Assembly: GCA_039583875.1 (NCBI GenBank)
Contig: CM077158.1
Span: forward strand, 241,289,447 to 241,353,446
DNA: 64,000 bases
Direction: 5' to 3'
Origin: Platanthera guangdongensis
Taxonomy: Eukaryota > Streptophyta > Magnoliopsida > Asparagales > Orchidaceae
Shown piece after piece: positions 32,801 to 44,698 of the stretch. Each line of letters starts with the position of its first letter. The first letter of the stretch is position 1. Both the position numbers and the translations under genes were made by a program. The notes under the pieces are model-generated. The model was not told the DNA's origin. It did not search any database and saw only the letters and a program-made list of their open reading frames with translations.

Positions 32801-35023
32801 GTACGGTGCCGTGAAGAGGTCCGCAAACTCGGACAGGAGGTCCAGCATAGCCGGTGGTGGTGATGGGGCCGATGGCGCCGCGTCCGAGATGGACCAGAGC
32901 CATGCCATAAAATCGATGTTCGTCGTCCTCTGGATCGTGCGGGAGACGGGGGAGCGGAGCAGCGTAGCATCTCCCATTAGGCAGCACTCCCGTCCGTTCT
33001 GGAGAAACCGCATCGTCATGGATCCCAAGTTGACCCGTACGTCACCCAGCGTGCTGAGCCATGCTACGCCCAGGATGGCGTCGATCCCGCCAAGGCCGAA
33101 AATGTAGAAATTTGCTATCACTGAGTAAGATCACACTGAAATCGGAACGGATGGGCAACGACCCTGAATCGAGCGTCGGCGGCCATCGCCCAAGCTGACC
33201 GTGAAGTCCGACGAAGGTTCCATCGGCAGGTGGAGTTGCAGGGCGAACTGAGAGGAGAGGAAGTTATGGCTCGCCCCGCTGTCGACCATGATGACGATGT
33301 GGCGGTGGCTCAGCTTGCCTTCTAACTTCATGGTCTGTGGCCCTGAAATGCCGCCCACGGAAAAGCACGGAAGTTCCAACTGGGGAAGACCCGCGTCAGT
33401 AGAGCCCTCGGTGGAGTCCTCGCGGATTTTGAGGTCTTCGAAATCTGCCAAAGTGATCTCCGGTTCGGGGTCACCAATGATGGCGCGAAACTCTTTGACC
33501 GCGCAGACATGGATCGGAGAGTAGGGCTGCCGGCAGCGGAAGCAATGCCCTTTGTGTCGGAGATCGTCGAACTCGTGGTTGGAGAACCGCTGGGGGTGGT
33601 CGGCCGGGCTGGCCGACCAGCTGGAGGAGGGTGAGGTGCCTGTGGCTCTGGAGTAGCGGGCTGCCATGGTCGGCCCCCTAGCAGGGATCTGCCTGGAGGT
33701 GGCGGGTTTCGCGGCGATAAATCTGCCTCCACGAGGCGGGCCATGTCGAGGGCCTCGGACACCGTCCGGGGGTGATAAGTGCGAAGCACGGGAGCGGATG
33801 TGGGACAGAAGGCCCTGCATGAAGAAGTCAAGGTAGTGATCCGACGGTAAGCCCGGAACATGGGTGACGAGGGCCACGAATTCATCAATATAATCATCCA
33901 CCGTACTGGTTTGGCGTACCCCACACAGTCGTTCGATGGCGGAGCCGGAATAACGGCTGTCGTAGCGGCGAATCATCTCCCGCTTGATCTCCGACAAGGA
34001 GATTGTTGGGTTGGACTGTCATAACCAGCGGGCCCAATGTAGGGCAGAGCCGTCGAAGTACTGCTCTGCCTTTGTGATCCACCCAATCGGGTCCACACCG
34101 GCGAAGGTGGGGAGATCCAAAGCAAGTGCGGGGTGGCCGGGGGAAAATGGAAGGGCAACTTCCCCGTTGTGCGGGAGAGGTGGCGTCCCGAGTATGGACG
34201 TGTCATTGGTCGGGCATGCGGATCCGCAGGCAGACGTGGCGGCGGACGGTTGGAGAGCGTCGAACTTGGCGTGAAGGGCGAGCGGGGAGGCATGTATGGA
34301 GGCCACGAGGGACTCCTGGGCTTCGACACGGCGAAGGAAGGCGTCGTTGGCGCCTTCCGGTGAGGTCTCAGCCGTGGAGCGGGTCGTCGGAGCCATGATG
34401 TGGCGAAAGCTTGGCGGAACTGGTGTGGCAGTGAGCGTGCGGGCTGGGCGACAGCCCCTGGGCGGCGCGGCGGTTCAGCGGCAGGGAAAGGGCGACACAG
34501 ACAGCCCTAGGGCGCGGGATCGTGGTGCGGACGAGGTGTGGCACCGACCAATACGCGGCCCGACAGCGTCGCATGATGCGGCGTGGGAGGATGGTGCGGC
34601 GCGGGATCGTGGTTGTTGGGGCTGGTACTCCGTCGGCCGGCGTAAAGGGCAGGTCGAACCAAATTAATGGGGGCTCGATGGACGAGGAAGGTGGGCGGCT
34701 GAATTGAGACTGTGAGAGAGAGAGTGTGAGTGAGGGAGAGAGAAAGAGAGAGTGGTTAGGGTCAGAAATTTAGAAGAGAAAAGAAACAGACATTCATCTA
34801 ACATGACGATTACAACGTTCGCATGTCCTCTTATAGAGACGAGGAGCGAATACAAACGGAAAGCAATACAAAAGGAAAACAGGAAATACTAAAATTGCGA
34901 CATCCAAATATAGAATATAATAAATGTTAAATATTCTTCGTGATCTCGGTGGGCCCATGTGATATTCTCGCCCGGTGCATGTAGACTTGCCATTTAGACT
35001 CGTCCTCATGTAGATCCGTAACA
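29840..35023 (-). mobile_element. Ty3/gypsy chromovirus-like element, decayed
   Basis: A minus-strand element with short LTRs: left copy about 29840-30063 and right copy about 34803-35023. They share CTCTTATAGAGACGAGGAGC and end ATCCGTAACA / ATCCATAACA. Gag-pol runs from 34396 down to about 29970 with lesions. The outer 3' LTR border is uncertain because it appears internally deleted relative to the right copy, and no primer site or exact target duplication was identified. It lies between two copies of the GC-rich LTR-like repeat, probably inserted at the edge of copy 2. Confidence 0.82.
29967..34396 (-). pseudogene. Gypsy gag-pol, decayed (minus-strand chromovirus)
   Basis: It starts ATG at 34396 (MAPTTRSTAET...). 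Gag is broken by a TGA at about 34019-34021 and resumes at 33997 with YSGSAIERLCGVRQTSTVDD. A zinc motif CFRCRQPYSPIHVC follows, then protease MVDSGASHNF. A frameshift lies near 33125. Reverse transcriptase begins in the frame ending 32450 (KKDDSWRFCVDYRELNK) and continues in another frame with FFDDILVYS at about 32285. RNase H (31313-31675), integrase (about 30600-31219, with IVDRLSKYA and IVSDRDPLF) and a short chromodomain-like C terminus (about 29970-30230, ending near LEDKTHF) are in separate frames. The zinc motif and terminal LEDK recall Reina-type chromoviruses, but lineage is inferred. Confidence 0.85.
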
Positions 35024-36355
35024 GCGTCACTCGTTTTCCCCTGATTTAGAGAATCAGACCACCTTAGCTCGAGAGTGAGCCGAGCGCGCAAACAGCCAAA
35101 TGAAAATCAAGCAGCAATGAAACGAGGCGCTTTAGCGTGGAAAACCTAAAAAGGGTGAAAAAACACGTGGTTGGATCTGTGCTGAGCCAAAATCCACTAG
35201 TTCCTTTGAGGTTACAAGAGTTTGAGATCCTTGAAGGGTAATAAGTCACCTCTTAGGCTTCGTTTGGTTTGGTGTTTCGCCGCCTCCGTTTGGAGCAAAC
35301 GCCGCCGGACGACGGGTAAACAAACGGGTGTCGGCGGCGTTTGATCCGTTTGCACCCATCGGACAGAGAAAATGCAGCCAAATCGGAGCTTTTCCGACTC
35401 CACCTCCCCCCCAACGTTTGGACCCGCCGGCTCCTCCCGCCACCGCTCAATCAAACGAAGCTTAGTTTATAAGTCGTGAAGCCAAAGAAAGGAGGAAAAA
35501 GACTAAGACTTGTAGTGTCCATCGAAAGTGTTCGTCAGTTCTCTATTGGTGCTTGTGAGAGTAACCAGTGGAGTCTTGAGCGTGAGCGGACTTGAGAGCG
35601 AGCAGAGGGAATTCAGAGCGAAAGAACGATCTAAATCACACATTCTCGCCAGAAAGCCTCAGAGCTCTCGCTTGTCTCTCTGATTGCTTATCTTCAAATG
35701 AAGTCATGTGAGCCTTTTTATAACTTTCATGAAGGGACGCCCTGGTAATTGTGTCGGGTTGAATCTGGAGTTGACGAATGACATTGCTCTGTTCCGAACA
35801 CCTGGATCACCAATTTTCTGAAAATGACGAACATGCCCCCCGGGCAATCTGGGCATGTTGCGCGGCAGCGGTGGCGGCAGGAGGAGGCGTGGTGTCGGCG
35901 GCGCGCGCGCGGGGGAGATGGCATGCGCGCGGCCTTGCATTCGCGCGCACGGGGAGATGTCGTGCGCGCAGCCTTGCACACGTGCATGGGGAGAAGTCGC
36001 GCGTGTGCAGCCTCTCCCGCATGGCCAAGAGCCCGTGTGCGGCCTCTCCCACACGGCCATGTGGGCGCGTGCGGCCTCGCCCACACGGCCATGTGGGCGC
36101 GTGCGACCATGCCCGCACGGCCAGGTGCGCGTGTGCGTGCGCGCGGGAAGGTCGCGAGTGATGCGCGGCCTTGTGGCTCCGTGCGCGGTGATGTGTGTGG
36201 TGTTGTGTGCATGCTTTATTCAAGCCCCCATTTGAGTGGCTTTGCAGCCCTTCGAGCGAGTGCAGTTTACCCGTGCGGCTCACTCGGTCGGGTAGACTTG
36301 CTTGAGTACTTTGGTTCGCTATGACTCGGATTTTGTTAGGGGGAACCCCATTAAT
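35024..36355 (-). repeat. GC-rich LTR-like repeat, copy 2
   Basis: The second copy of the repeat at 27637-29800, without its 930-bp insertion but carrying a 206-bp MITE. On the minus strand it has a TATA-like TATAAAAAGG at 35713-35722. The end next to the gypsy element lacks the last few bases (CTCAACA) seen in copy 1, as expected if the gypsy insertion removed or separated them. Confidence 0.6.
35256..35461. mobile_element. Tourist-like MITE with empty-site proof
   Basis: A 206-bp element with inverted ends GGCTTCGTTTG / CAAACGAAGC, flanked by 3-bp TTA (35253-35255 and 35462-35464). Copy 1 of the host LTR-like repeat has the uninterrupted sequence at the same place (about 27867, CACCTCTCGGTTTACAAG), so the insertion and its TTA duplication are directly visible. 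TTA duplications and ends of this type fit PIF/Harbinger (Tourist) MITEs. Confidence 0.8.
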
Positions 36356-36620
36356 TATCATCCTAGGCAGTTGCGTTCCCTTTTCTGTAATATCTCCCTA
36401 CCAACAACTTCACCTCCGATCATCTTCGGCAAATCAGACGTTCCACGGTCAAGCCCGCAACATTGACAACAATGAAACATGCATCAACTAAGCAAAAGCA
36501 TTTAAGCATTTTTTTAAATTTGAAGCCTTCTAGTCAACAACAATGATGGCATAGTTATGATATTTATTTAAATTATACAAATGTTAAAACCCTAGTGAAA
36601 CACGACTGTGAAAAATCGGA
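36356..36620. other. Short spacer before chromovirus LTR
   Basis: AT-rich, no feature recognised. No target duplication matching the sequence after 44379 was found at the right end of this spacer. Confidence 0.5.
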
Positions 36621-37941
36621 TGCACTTGGAGGAGCTCGCCGCAAGGCGGGGCCCACATACATGTACTCGCGTAGGAAGACTTGATCGGATCTACGATCGG
36701 ACTCCGTGATTGCGTCCGGGACGTCGTCGCGAGTCAAATCACTATATTACTTTATTTTTTTTGAGTGTATTTTGATGTATTTCAAGGACTAACCCACCGG
36801 CCAATCATAGCCGTTGATGGGGATGCTCTAAGTTATGTTTTCTTATAAATAGGATGCTAGGGGCTGATTCCAGAGGCATTGCAGAATTTGGAGAGAAATA
36901 ATCCCGGATTCAAGCGATCCCTCCCCGGTGCCGACGTCGTGGAACCCTGGGTGACGACTCATAGGCCGCCAAACTTCCCCCCAAGGTATCCCCTTCCCTC
37001 CACCTTCATTTTCCACCCCTCGAGATCTTGTTCCAGCCTCCGGAACCCATCCAGGAGTTCACACAGCCGCTGGGTGCTACAGGACTTCAGCGCCTGTTCC
37101 GCCTCTGCTACAGTAAAAACCGGAGATTTTCGATTCTCCCCCCCCCCCCCCCCGTAACCCCTGCCCGCCGACTTGGCTGCAGGTCCAGCACATCCCAGCC
37201 CCCCCCCCCCTCCTTTCCAAATCCGAGTTCCCCTAGGGCCTCTCTAGCCCTACCCGCCCCCTCCTTTCCTTCCCCTCGTGGATCCACCCTCCCCAACACT
37301 CTGAAAACCCTAGATCTAATTGATCTAGCACTACCTTCCCCCCGATCTACCATCCACTTACGTATTTCCACTCCCGTAGCCCGGAACCGCCCTAAAATTA
37401 GCGGATCTACCCACCCACACCCCGATCCATTCCCTAGCGGCCGGATCTCGCCGTTTCCGGCCCGCACCCCCTTCTTTTCCACCGTGGGCAGCCACCGTGA
37501 CGTCACCGTGCCACCGTGTTCGTCTCCGATCACTCGTTTCGCATCTGGTTCGTCAAATCCTCCATCGCCTCGGATCAGCCCACTGCATTGTGAGTATTTC
37601 ATGGTATTATGTTTGTACTTGACATTTGCACTTGGTTGTTTATCTATATGTGTGTTGTGATTATAGTTTGATAGTTGTTGTTTTATACGCTAATATTTGT
37701 TGTGGAATTAGTCGCCGCCGCTTGCTCAGACCCTCCGTGCGGAGGAAGCCGTTGCCAAATTGCCAAAGTTATTTAATTGCTTTTATTTTGATTAACTGCG
37801 TGGTTTTGCGAATTTTCATTGCTTCTGTTACTAGTCGTTGTTTTCCGACTGCTCATTGCATGTAGTATCGCATTCTCATATTCCCTCACACGTGCACGTA
37901 GAGTCCTAGCTTCCGACCACCACTAGCCTACCCCTACATCA
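36621..37941 (+). repeat. 5' LTR of plus-strand chromovirus
   Basis: About 1,321 bp from TGCACTTGGAGG to CCTACATCA. TATA-like TATAAAT at 36844-36850; a 16-base C run near 37139 and a second C run near 37200. Pro-rich open frames inside are not protein genes. Confidence 0.88.
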
Positions 37942-37943
37942 TT

Positions 37944-37956
37944 TGGTATCAGAGGC
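37944..37956 (+). promoter_or_regulatory. Primer binding site, chromovirus
   Basis: TGGTATCAGAGGC two bases after the 5' LTR, initiator tRNA-Met type. Confidence 0.85.
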
Positions 37957-37972
37957 AGGTTAGGCCACTTGC

Positions 37973-40900
37973 ATGCTCCGTAGTGGTAGGACTTTTAGAG
38001 TAAGCATGGTAGAACCACAGAACACTGAGGACCGAGCGACGAGTTCGAATTCGGACGCCGCTTTCGCTGAGTTCCAACGCCTTGTCCTAGGTCGCCTTGA
38101 CATCATAGGAGCTCAGTTCGACGATGTGTGTCATGACCTTGCCGAGGTGAACCGTCGTTTAGGCCACTTAGAGGATGTCAGGGACACTCCGACACAGCGT
38201 GACGATTCTCTTGAGGACGAACCTGACGCTCCTCCACGTCGAGGGCAATGCCCGAGGGACGGCCCACCTACCGCAGACCGTCACCGTCGTGATAGTCCTC
38301 ATCGAGCCCTGATTCCGCCGGTAAGGCGACATCCTGATTTTGCGAGAGATTATAGGCAAGTCCCGGCGAGGGATAGGCTGTCACCCCAGCGTGATGAGTA
38401 CTGTATGCCACGTCAGCCTCAGCCGGACCCCAGAGATCGTGTGCCCCCACACGGTCGCCGTGACCATCACCAGGATGATTATTACCCCCCGGGTCGGAGA
38501 GAGCGTGGTCCCCCACCCGCTCGATACGACTACGCTCATGATGACCCCGAGGACTACCCCGATCCTCGAAGAGGGGGCCACTATCATGACATCACTCGTC
38601 GCATCTGACTCGACGCTCCTTCGTTCGATGGTCGCCTAGATCCGAAAGCCTTCAGTGATTGGCTCTTGGACATGGACCACTACTTCGAGTGGTACGACAT
38701 GAGTGACGAGCGTTGTGTCCGCTTTGCAAAGATGAAGAAGATCGGGCAAGCTAAGGTATTCTGGATTAGTGTCGAGAGAGCTCTAGAGCAGGATGGTTAC
38801 TACCACATCGCCAGATGGGACGAGATGAAGGAGAGACTGAAGGAGAAGTACCTCCCCGCGTCATATCGAGATCAGCTATTTGAGCAGCTACAGAACCTAC
38901 GGCAAGGGACACTTACCGTCGCCGAGTACATGGCTCTCTTCGATGAGCTGGTCGTTAGAAGTGATATTTCAGAGGAGCCTATTGCCACTGCCGTCCGTTT
39001 CAAGGCGGGCCTTCGTTCCGATATTCGTAGAGAGTTGATTCCCCACCGCTTGGAGACTGTTGATCAGATATTTCAGCTCTCCCTCGAGTATGAGCAGTAC
39101 CTTCGTTCGTCTAGCACGAGGCAGTTCACCTCTCGGACTGATTCCTCGAACTTTAGGAAACCCGCTCCGCCCCAGACCACCACGGCCGCACCCTCACGTA
39201 TCCCCGCGGATGCGAAGGGTAAAGTCGTAGCCACTGATGGCCAGCGATCTGGGGGCATTGTATGTTTTAGATGCTCTGGCAGGGGCCACGTGGCGGCTCA
39301 ATTCCCCATGCGGAACCTGTTACTTGAGGAAGAGGAGGAGCATGGTTTAGAGGGTGAAGAGGAGGCCCCAGAGGAGGTTAGGGCCGCAGTCGAGAAAGGT
39401 TGGGAGAGTGACGTCGAGCGATCGTTAGAGGTGGGAGTGATTCGGCGCCTCCTACACACCCCACGTGTGGACGAGGACTGGCGACGCACGACCATCTTTT
39501 ACACGTACTTCCCTAGCGCAGGCGGTCCCTGCAAGCTAGCTATTGATGGTGGGAGTTGCGTGAATATTGTAGCCCAGAAGGCGCTTGACCGCATGCAGGT
39601 GAAGGCAGAGCCTCACCCCCATCTGTACCGTGTCGTCTGGGTTGACAAGACGGCGATTCAGGTCACCCAGCGCTGTTTAGTCCCGATCACCATTGCGTCC
39701 TTTCAGGACAAGGTCTGGTGCAATGTTATTCCCATGGACGTCGCTCACGTGTTGCTTGGCCGCCCCTGACTTTTTGATCGTGATGTCACGTGCTTCGGTC
39801 GCTCGAACACGTGTGTCTTTTATGATAAGGGGCGGAAGATCACGTTGACGCCCACCCAGCCCCGAGAGCGACCCAAGGGTGTGGTAGAGTCATCTTCGAG
39901 CACGAGCGCCTCGCGACCACTGCATATTCTGAGGCGAGGTGAGTTTCTGCGAGATAGTGTTGAGTCCGACGTTATTTATGTAGTCGTCGCTACCCAGGTT
40001 ACTGAGGACGCCCCAGTTGATTTCCCACTCGCGGTGCGTCCCCTGTTAGGCGAGTTTGCGGACATTATGCCAGACGAGCTCCCCGAAGAGCTGCCTCCCC
40101 CTCGGGACATTCAGCATGCCATTGATTTAGTCCCGGGAGCTTCACTCCCGAACCTGCCCCACTACCGTATGCACCCGGATGAGCACGCTGAGCTCAAACG
40201 ACAGGTTGACGAGCTTCTTCGGAAGCAGTTCATTCGCGAGAGTATGAGTCCTTGTGCGGTCCTCGCCCTTCTTACCCCTAAGAAGGACGGTAGTTGGCGT
40301 ATGTGCATCGACAGCCGCGCCATCAATAAGATCACGGTCAAGTATCGCTTCCCTATCCCACGACTCGATGACTTACTGGATACTATGTTCGGTGCCCAGA
40401 TCTTCTCCAAGATCGACCTCCGCAGTGGGTACCATCAGATACGAGTTCGTGAGGGGGACGAGTGTAAGACCACATTTAAGGCCAAGGACGGTCTGTATGA
40501 GTGTCTAGTCATGTCATTCGGGCTATCCAATGCCCCGAGCACGTTCATGCGCGTTATGACGCAGGTGTTGCGACCCTACATGGGCAAGTTTCTGGTGGTG
40601 TACTTTGATGACATATTAGTCTACAGCCAGACTCAGGCCGCTCACCTCGATCATTTGAAACTTCTCTTTGGCACCCTCCGCCAAGAGAAACTGTATGTGA
40701 ACCTGAAGAAGTGCGCCTTTCTTTCCGAGTCCGTCCACTTCCTAGGCTTTATTATTTCCTCCACCAGAGTCTCTGTGGACCCTGAGAAGGTCAAATCTAT
40801 TCGAGATTGGCATGTACCTAGGAATATCCACGAGGCTCGTAGCTTTCACGGGCTTGCCACCTTCTATAGGAGGTTTGTCCAGGGGTTCAGTACGATCATG

Positions 40901-43124
40901 GCCCCGTTCACGAGCTGTCTCAAGAAGGGAGAGTTTCAGTGGACCCCCGCAGCCACTAGAGCCTTCGAGGAGATTAAGGAGAGATTGACGACAGCTCCCG
41001 TCCTGAGGTTGCCAGATTTCAGTCGCGCCTTTGAGGTCGCCTGCGACGCGTCTGGTATCGGTATAGGTGGCGTATTGAGTCAAGAGGGACACCCAGTTTC
41101 TTACTTTAGTGAGAAGCTGAATGAAGCAAAGCAAAAGTACTCGAACTACGATCGAGAATTTTATGTTATTGTCCAGTCTCTGCGTTACTGGCGACACTAT
41201 CTCCTTCCCCGCGAGTTCGAGTTGTACTCCGACCACCAAGCCCTCCGTTACCTCGATTCGCAGCGCAAGCTGGGCCACCGGCATGCGAAGTGGGTTGAGT
41301 ATCTGCAGGATTTTCATTACGTTCTCAAGCACCGCGCGGGTGTTGAGAACAAGCCGGCCGATGCGTTGAGTCGCCGCGTGTCCCTATTGCAGACGATGAC
41401 AGCGAGTGTGCAGGGACTTGAGCGGCTGATGCTCGATTACCCTACGTGCCCTGACTTTGGTGAGATTTATACCGCCCTATCCCGAGACCCACCAGACCCT
41501 GTTGAGGGATACCAGATTTACGAGGGATATCTGTACCGGGCTTCCCGCCTATGCGTTCCTCAGACGTCTTACCGAGATTACCTGATTTGGGAGCTGCATG
41601 CGGGCGGAGCCGCGGGTCACTTCGGGCGAGATAAGTCCATAGCCCTTGTTGAGGACCGTCTCTATTGGCCTAGCCTCAAGAAGGACGTAGCTCGGGTTGT
41701 GCGCCACTGTCGTATCTGTCAGACGGCCAAGGGAAATAAGCAGAACAGCGGCCTTTATACCCCCCTACTTGTTCCACATCGCCCTTGGGAGGACATCAGC
41801 ATGAACTTTGTTCTCGGACTTCCCCGCACATTACGGAAACACGACTCCATCTTCGTGGTGGTTGATCGGTTTTCGAAGATGGCACACTTTATTGTTTGCC
41901 GCAAGACGGCAGATGCGACCCACGTTGCATCTATATTCATGAGGGATGTCTTTCGGTTGCATGGCCTACACAAGTCGATCGTGTCTGACCGCGATGTGAG
42001 GTTCATGAGCTATCTTTTGGAAAACTCTGTGGCACAAGACTGGTACTATCCTTAGGTTTTCCTCGGCATATCACCCACAGACGGACGGTCAGACTGAGGT
42101 AGTGAATAGGAGCCTATGGAACCTGTTACGGTGTCTAGCTGGAGAGCATGTAGGTAGTTGGGACTTAGATTTGCCGATCGCTGAGTTTGCCTCCAATAGC
42201 TCAGTCAATAGGTCCACCGGGTTGAGTCCATTTCACGTAGTTTTAGGATACGACCCTTAGAAACCTATAGACCTTGTCCCGAGCCCTCTAGAGTCCCGCC
42301 CTAGTGAGTCTGCTGAGTCATTTGCACACCATTTGCATGATTTGCATGAGTCGGTCCGCCGACAAATAATAGTAAGCAATGATAATTATAAAGCCCATGC
42401 AGATAAGCGAAGGCGAGAGCAGATATTTAATGTAGGCGAGAAGGCAATGGTACGAGTCCGCCTCGAGAGGCTCCCTTCGGGGCCTGCCAAGAAGTTAAGC
42501 GCGAGGCGAGTAGGTCCATATTCCATTATTAGTCGTATTGTGACCAACGCCTACCGGCTTGACATCCCGGCCATTATGGGAATTCACCCTGTGTTTAATG
42601 TTCAGGACCTGACTCCATACTATGAGCCTCATGAGTATGTGGACCCGAGCGGGGGAGATGCCCAGCCACCCTCACCACCACTGTCGCTACCATACTACTC
42701 GTCCACTTTGCCACCACCTGTTGGCCATCCTAGTCCACCCACCGTTGCCATCCACCCACCTGGGACTTCGTCCACTTTGGTTCCCCCGCAGGCACCACCG
42801 ATCGCACTGGGACCCACCTTCCGAGAGGCGAGAGATGAGAGCCTCACAGAGATCAGATCCCACCAGTTTGTTCCCACCTCGGACGGACCGCGTTGTCGCT
42901 ACCTGGTACATTGGCAGGGCCGACCTGACACAGACGATACTTGGATCCTACCGGCAGAGCTAGATCGGCTCGCCCCCGGACTTCGACTTCAGTACGATCA
43001 TCTCCATTCATCGGAGATGAAGGCCTTTCAGTCGGGGGGAGTTGATGGGGAGCCATCGGATGCACTTGGAGGATCTCGCCGCAAGGCGGGGCCCACATAC
43101 ATGTACTCGCGCAGGAAGACTTGA
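37973..43124 (+). pseudogene. Chromovirus gag-pol with chromodomain, decayed
   Basis: ATG 37973. Gag is interrupted by TGA at 38606-38608 and by TGA at 39767-39769 after VLLGRP; all three open parts share one frame, so both are simple nonsense changes. The zinc knuckle CFRCSGRGHVAAQF lacks its last Cys. Protease has DGGS. Reverse transcriptase has YFDDILVYS (about 40610), RNase H CDASGIGIGG, and integrase an H-H-C-C region near 41600 and VVDRFSKMAHF. A frameshift lies near 42050, then an in-frame TAG near 42258. The C terminus (42333-43124) has a chromodomain (CRYLVHWQGRPDTDDTW), which in this group guides insertion into chromatin. The last 20 or so codons lie inside the 3' LTR. Confidence 0.9.
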
Positions 43125-44379
43125 TCGGATCGCCGATCGGACTCCGCGATTGCGTCCAGGACGTCGTCGCGAGTCAAATCACTATATTACTTTATTTTTT
43201 TTGAGTGTATTTTGATGTATTTCAAGAACTAACCCACCGGCCAATCATAGTCGTTGATGGGGATGCCCTAAGTTATGTTTTCTTATAAATAGAACGCTAG
43301 GGGCTGATTCCAGAGGCATTGCAGAATTTGGAGAGAAATAATCCCGGATTCAGGCGATCCCTCCCCGGTGCCGACGCCGTGGAACCCTAGGTGACGACTC
43401 CTAGGCCGCCAAACTTCCCCCCAAGGCATCCCCTTCCCTCCACCTTCATTTTCCACCCCTCGAGATCTTGTTCCAGCCTCCGGAACCCATCCAGGAGTTC
43501 ACACAGCCGCTGGGTGCTACAGGACTTCAGCGCCTGTTCCGCCTCTGCTACAGTAAAAACTGGAGATTTCTGATTCTCCCCCCCCCCCCCCCCGTAACCC
43601 CTGCCCGCCGACTTGGCTGCAGGTCCAGCACATCCCAGCCCCCCCCCCTCCTTTTCAAATCCGAGTTCCCCTAGGGCCTCTCTAGCCCTACCCGCCCGCT
43701 CCTTTCCTTCCCCTCGTGGATCCACCCTCCCCAACACTCCAAAAACCCTAGATCTAATTGATCTAGCACTACCTTCCCCCCGATCTACCATCCACTTACG
43801 TATTTCCACTCCCGTAGCCCGGAACCGCCCTAAAATTAGCGGATCTACCCACCGACACCCCGATCCATTCCCTAGCGGCCGGATCTCGCCGTTTCCGGCC
43901 CGCACCCCCTTCTTTTCCACCGTGGGCAGCCACCGTGACGTCACTGTGCCACCGTGTTCGTCTCCGATCACTCGTTTCGCATCTGGTTCATCAAATCCTC
44001 CATCGCCTCGGATCAGCCCACTGCATTGTGAGTATTTCATGGTATTATGTTTGTACTTGACATTTGCACTTGGTTGTTTATCTATATGTGTGCTGTGATT
44101 ATAGTTTGGTAGTTGTTGTTTTATACGCTAATATTTGTTGTGGAATTAGTCGCCGCCGCTTGCTCAGGCCCTCCGTGCGGAGGAAGCCGTTGTCAAATTG
44201 CCAAAGTTATTTAATTGCTTTTATTTCGATTAACTGCGTGGTGTTGCGAATTTTCATTGCTTACGTTACTAGTCGCTGTTTTCCGACTGTTCATTGCATG
44301 TAGCAACGCATTCACATATTCCCTCACACGTGCACGTAGAGTCCTAGCTTCCGAGCACCACTAGCCTACCCCTACATCA
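43061..44379 (+). repeat. 3' LTR of plus-strand chromovirus
   Basis: About 1,319 bp, collinear with the 5' LTR, including TATA-like box (about 43284) and C runs. Its first 64 bases are also the end of the gag-pol reading frame. Confidence 0.88.
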
Positions 44380-44543
44380 TATATGCAAACTTAAACAAAG
44401 ATATTCTACAGCATAAATAAGAAAATAAGTGGAAAATAAATAAATAAGAAAATAGGCAGGAGAAAATGAAAATTCAAACTTACATTCAGTTTTCCCTCTT
44501 CTAATTAAGCAGGACTTACAAAAGAAAATTAAGCAGGACTTAC

Positions 44544-44615
44544 AAAATCTGTAAAGCTGTACAGTTTCCAAGCTCTGGAGGAATTGTTCCGTATAAACTA
44601 TTACCATGAAGCGCT
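44544..44615 (-). CDS. FEI: FEI-like LRR receptor kinase, exon B
   Basis: A 72-bp exon with acceptor TTGCATTAG and donor GTAAGTCC. It encodes ALHGNSLYGTIPPELGNC then TALQI, matching the repeat with the N-C-T-A-L signature of FEI1/FEI2. The 83-bp intron to exon A is normal; the next intron is 24.8 kb. The donor-site sequence is duplicated 16 bases into the intron (GTAAGTCCTGCTTAATT occurs twice, about 44527-44543 and 44503-44519). Confidence 0.85.
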
Positions 44616-44698
44616 CTAATGCAAAAAGAAACAAGATATTAGTTGAGGAGTCATAAAGCAGCAAAGTAATACCACAGGAAATGTCAATGGCAACTTAC

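Larger units (their letters stand above)
36621..44379 (+). mobile_element. Ty3/gypsy chromovirus with 1.3-kb LTRs
   Basis: A full-length 7.76-kb element: 5' LTR 36621-37941, primer site at 37944, gag-pol 37973-43124, purine-rich tract near 43033-43060, 3' LTR 43061-44379. The LTRs are highly similar with scattered substitutions. The six bases ATCGGA before both LTRs are shared, so the true start may be slightly further left. It lies antisense in the B-C intron, just downstream of exon B in gene order. Confidence 0.92.

Noticed and set aside
37028..37660. A 210-codon Pro-rich frame in the chromovirus 5' LTR, repeated in the 3' LTR
   Set aside because: It lies wholly in LTR sequence, is frame-shifted between the two LTRs by C-run length, and has no domain.
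39767..39769. Programmed stop readthrough between gag and pol in the plus-strand chromovirus
   Set aside because: The TGA lies after the protease, not at the gag/pol border, and other stops and a frameshift are present; simple decay is more likely.
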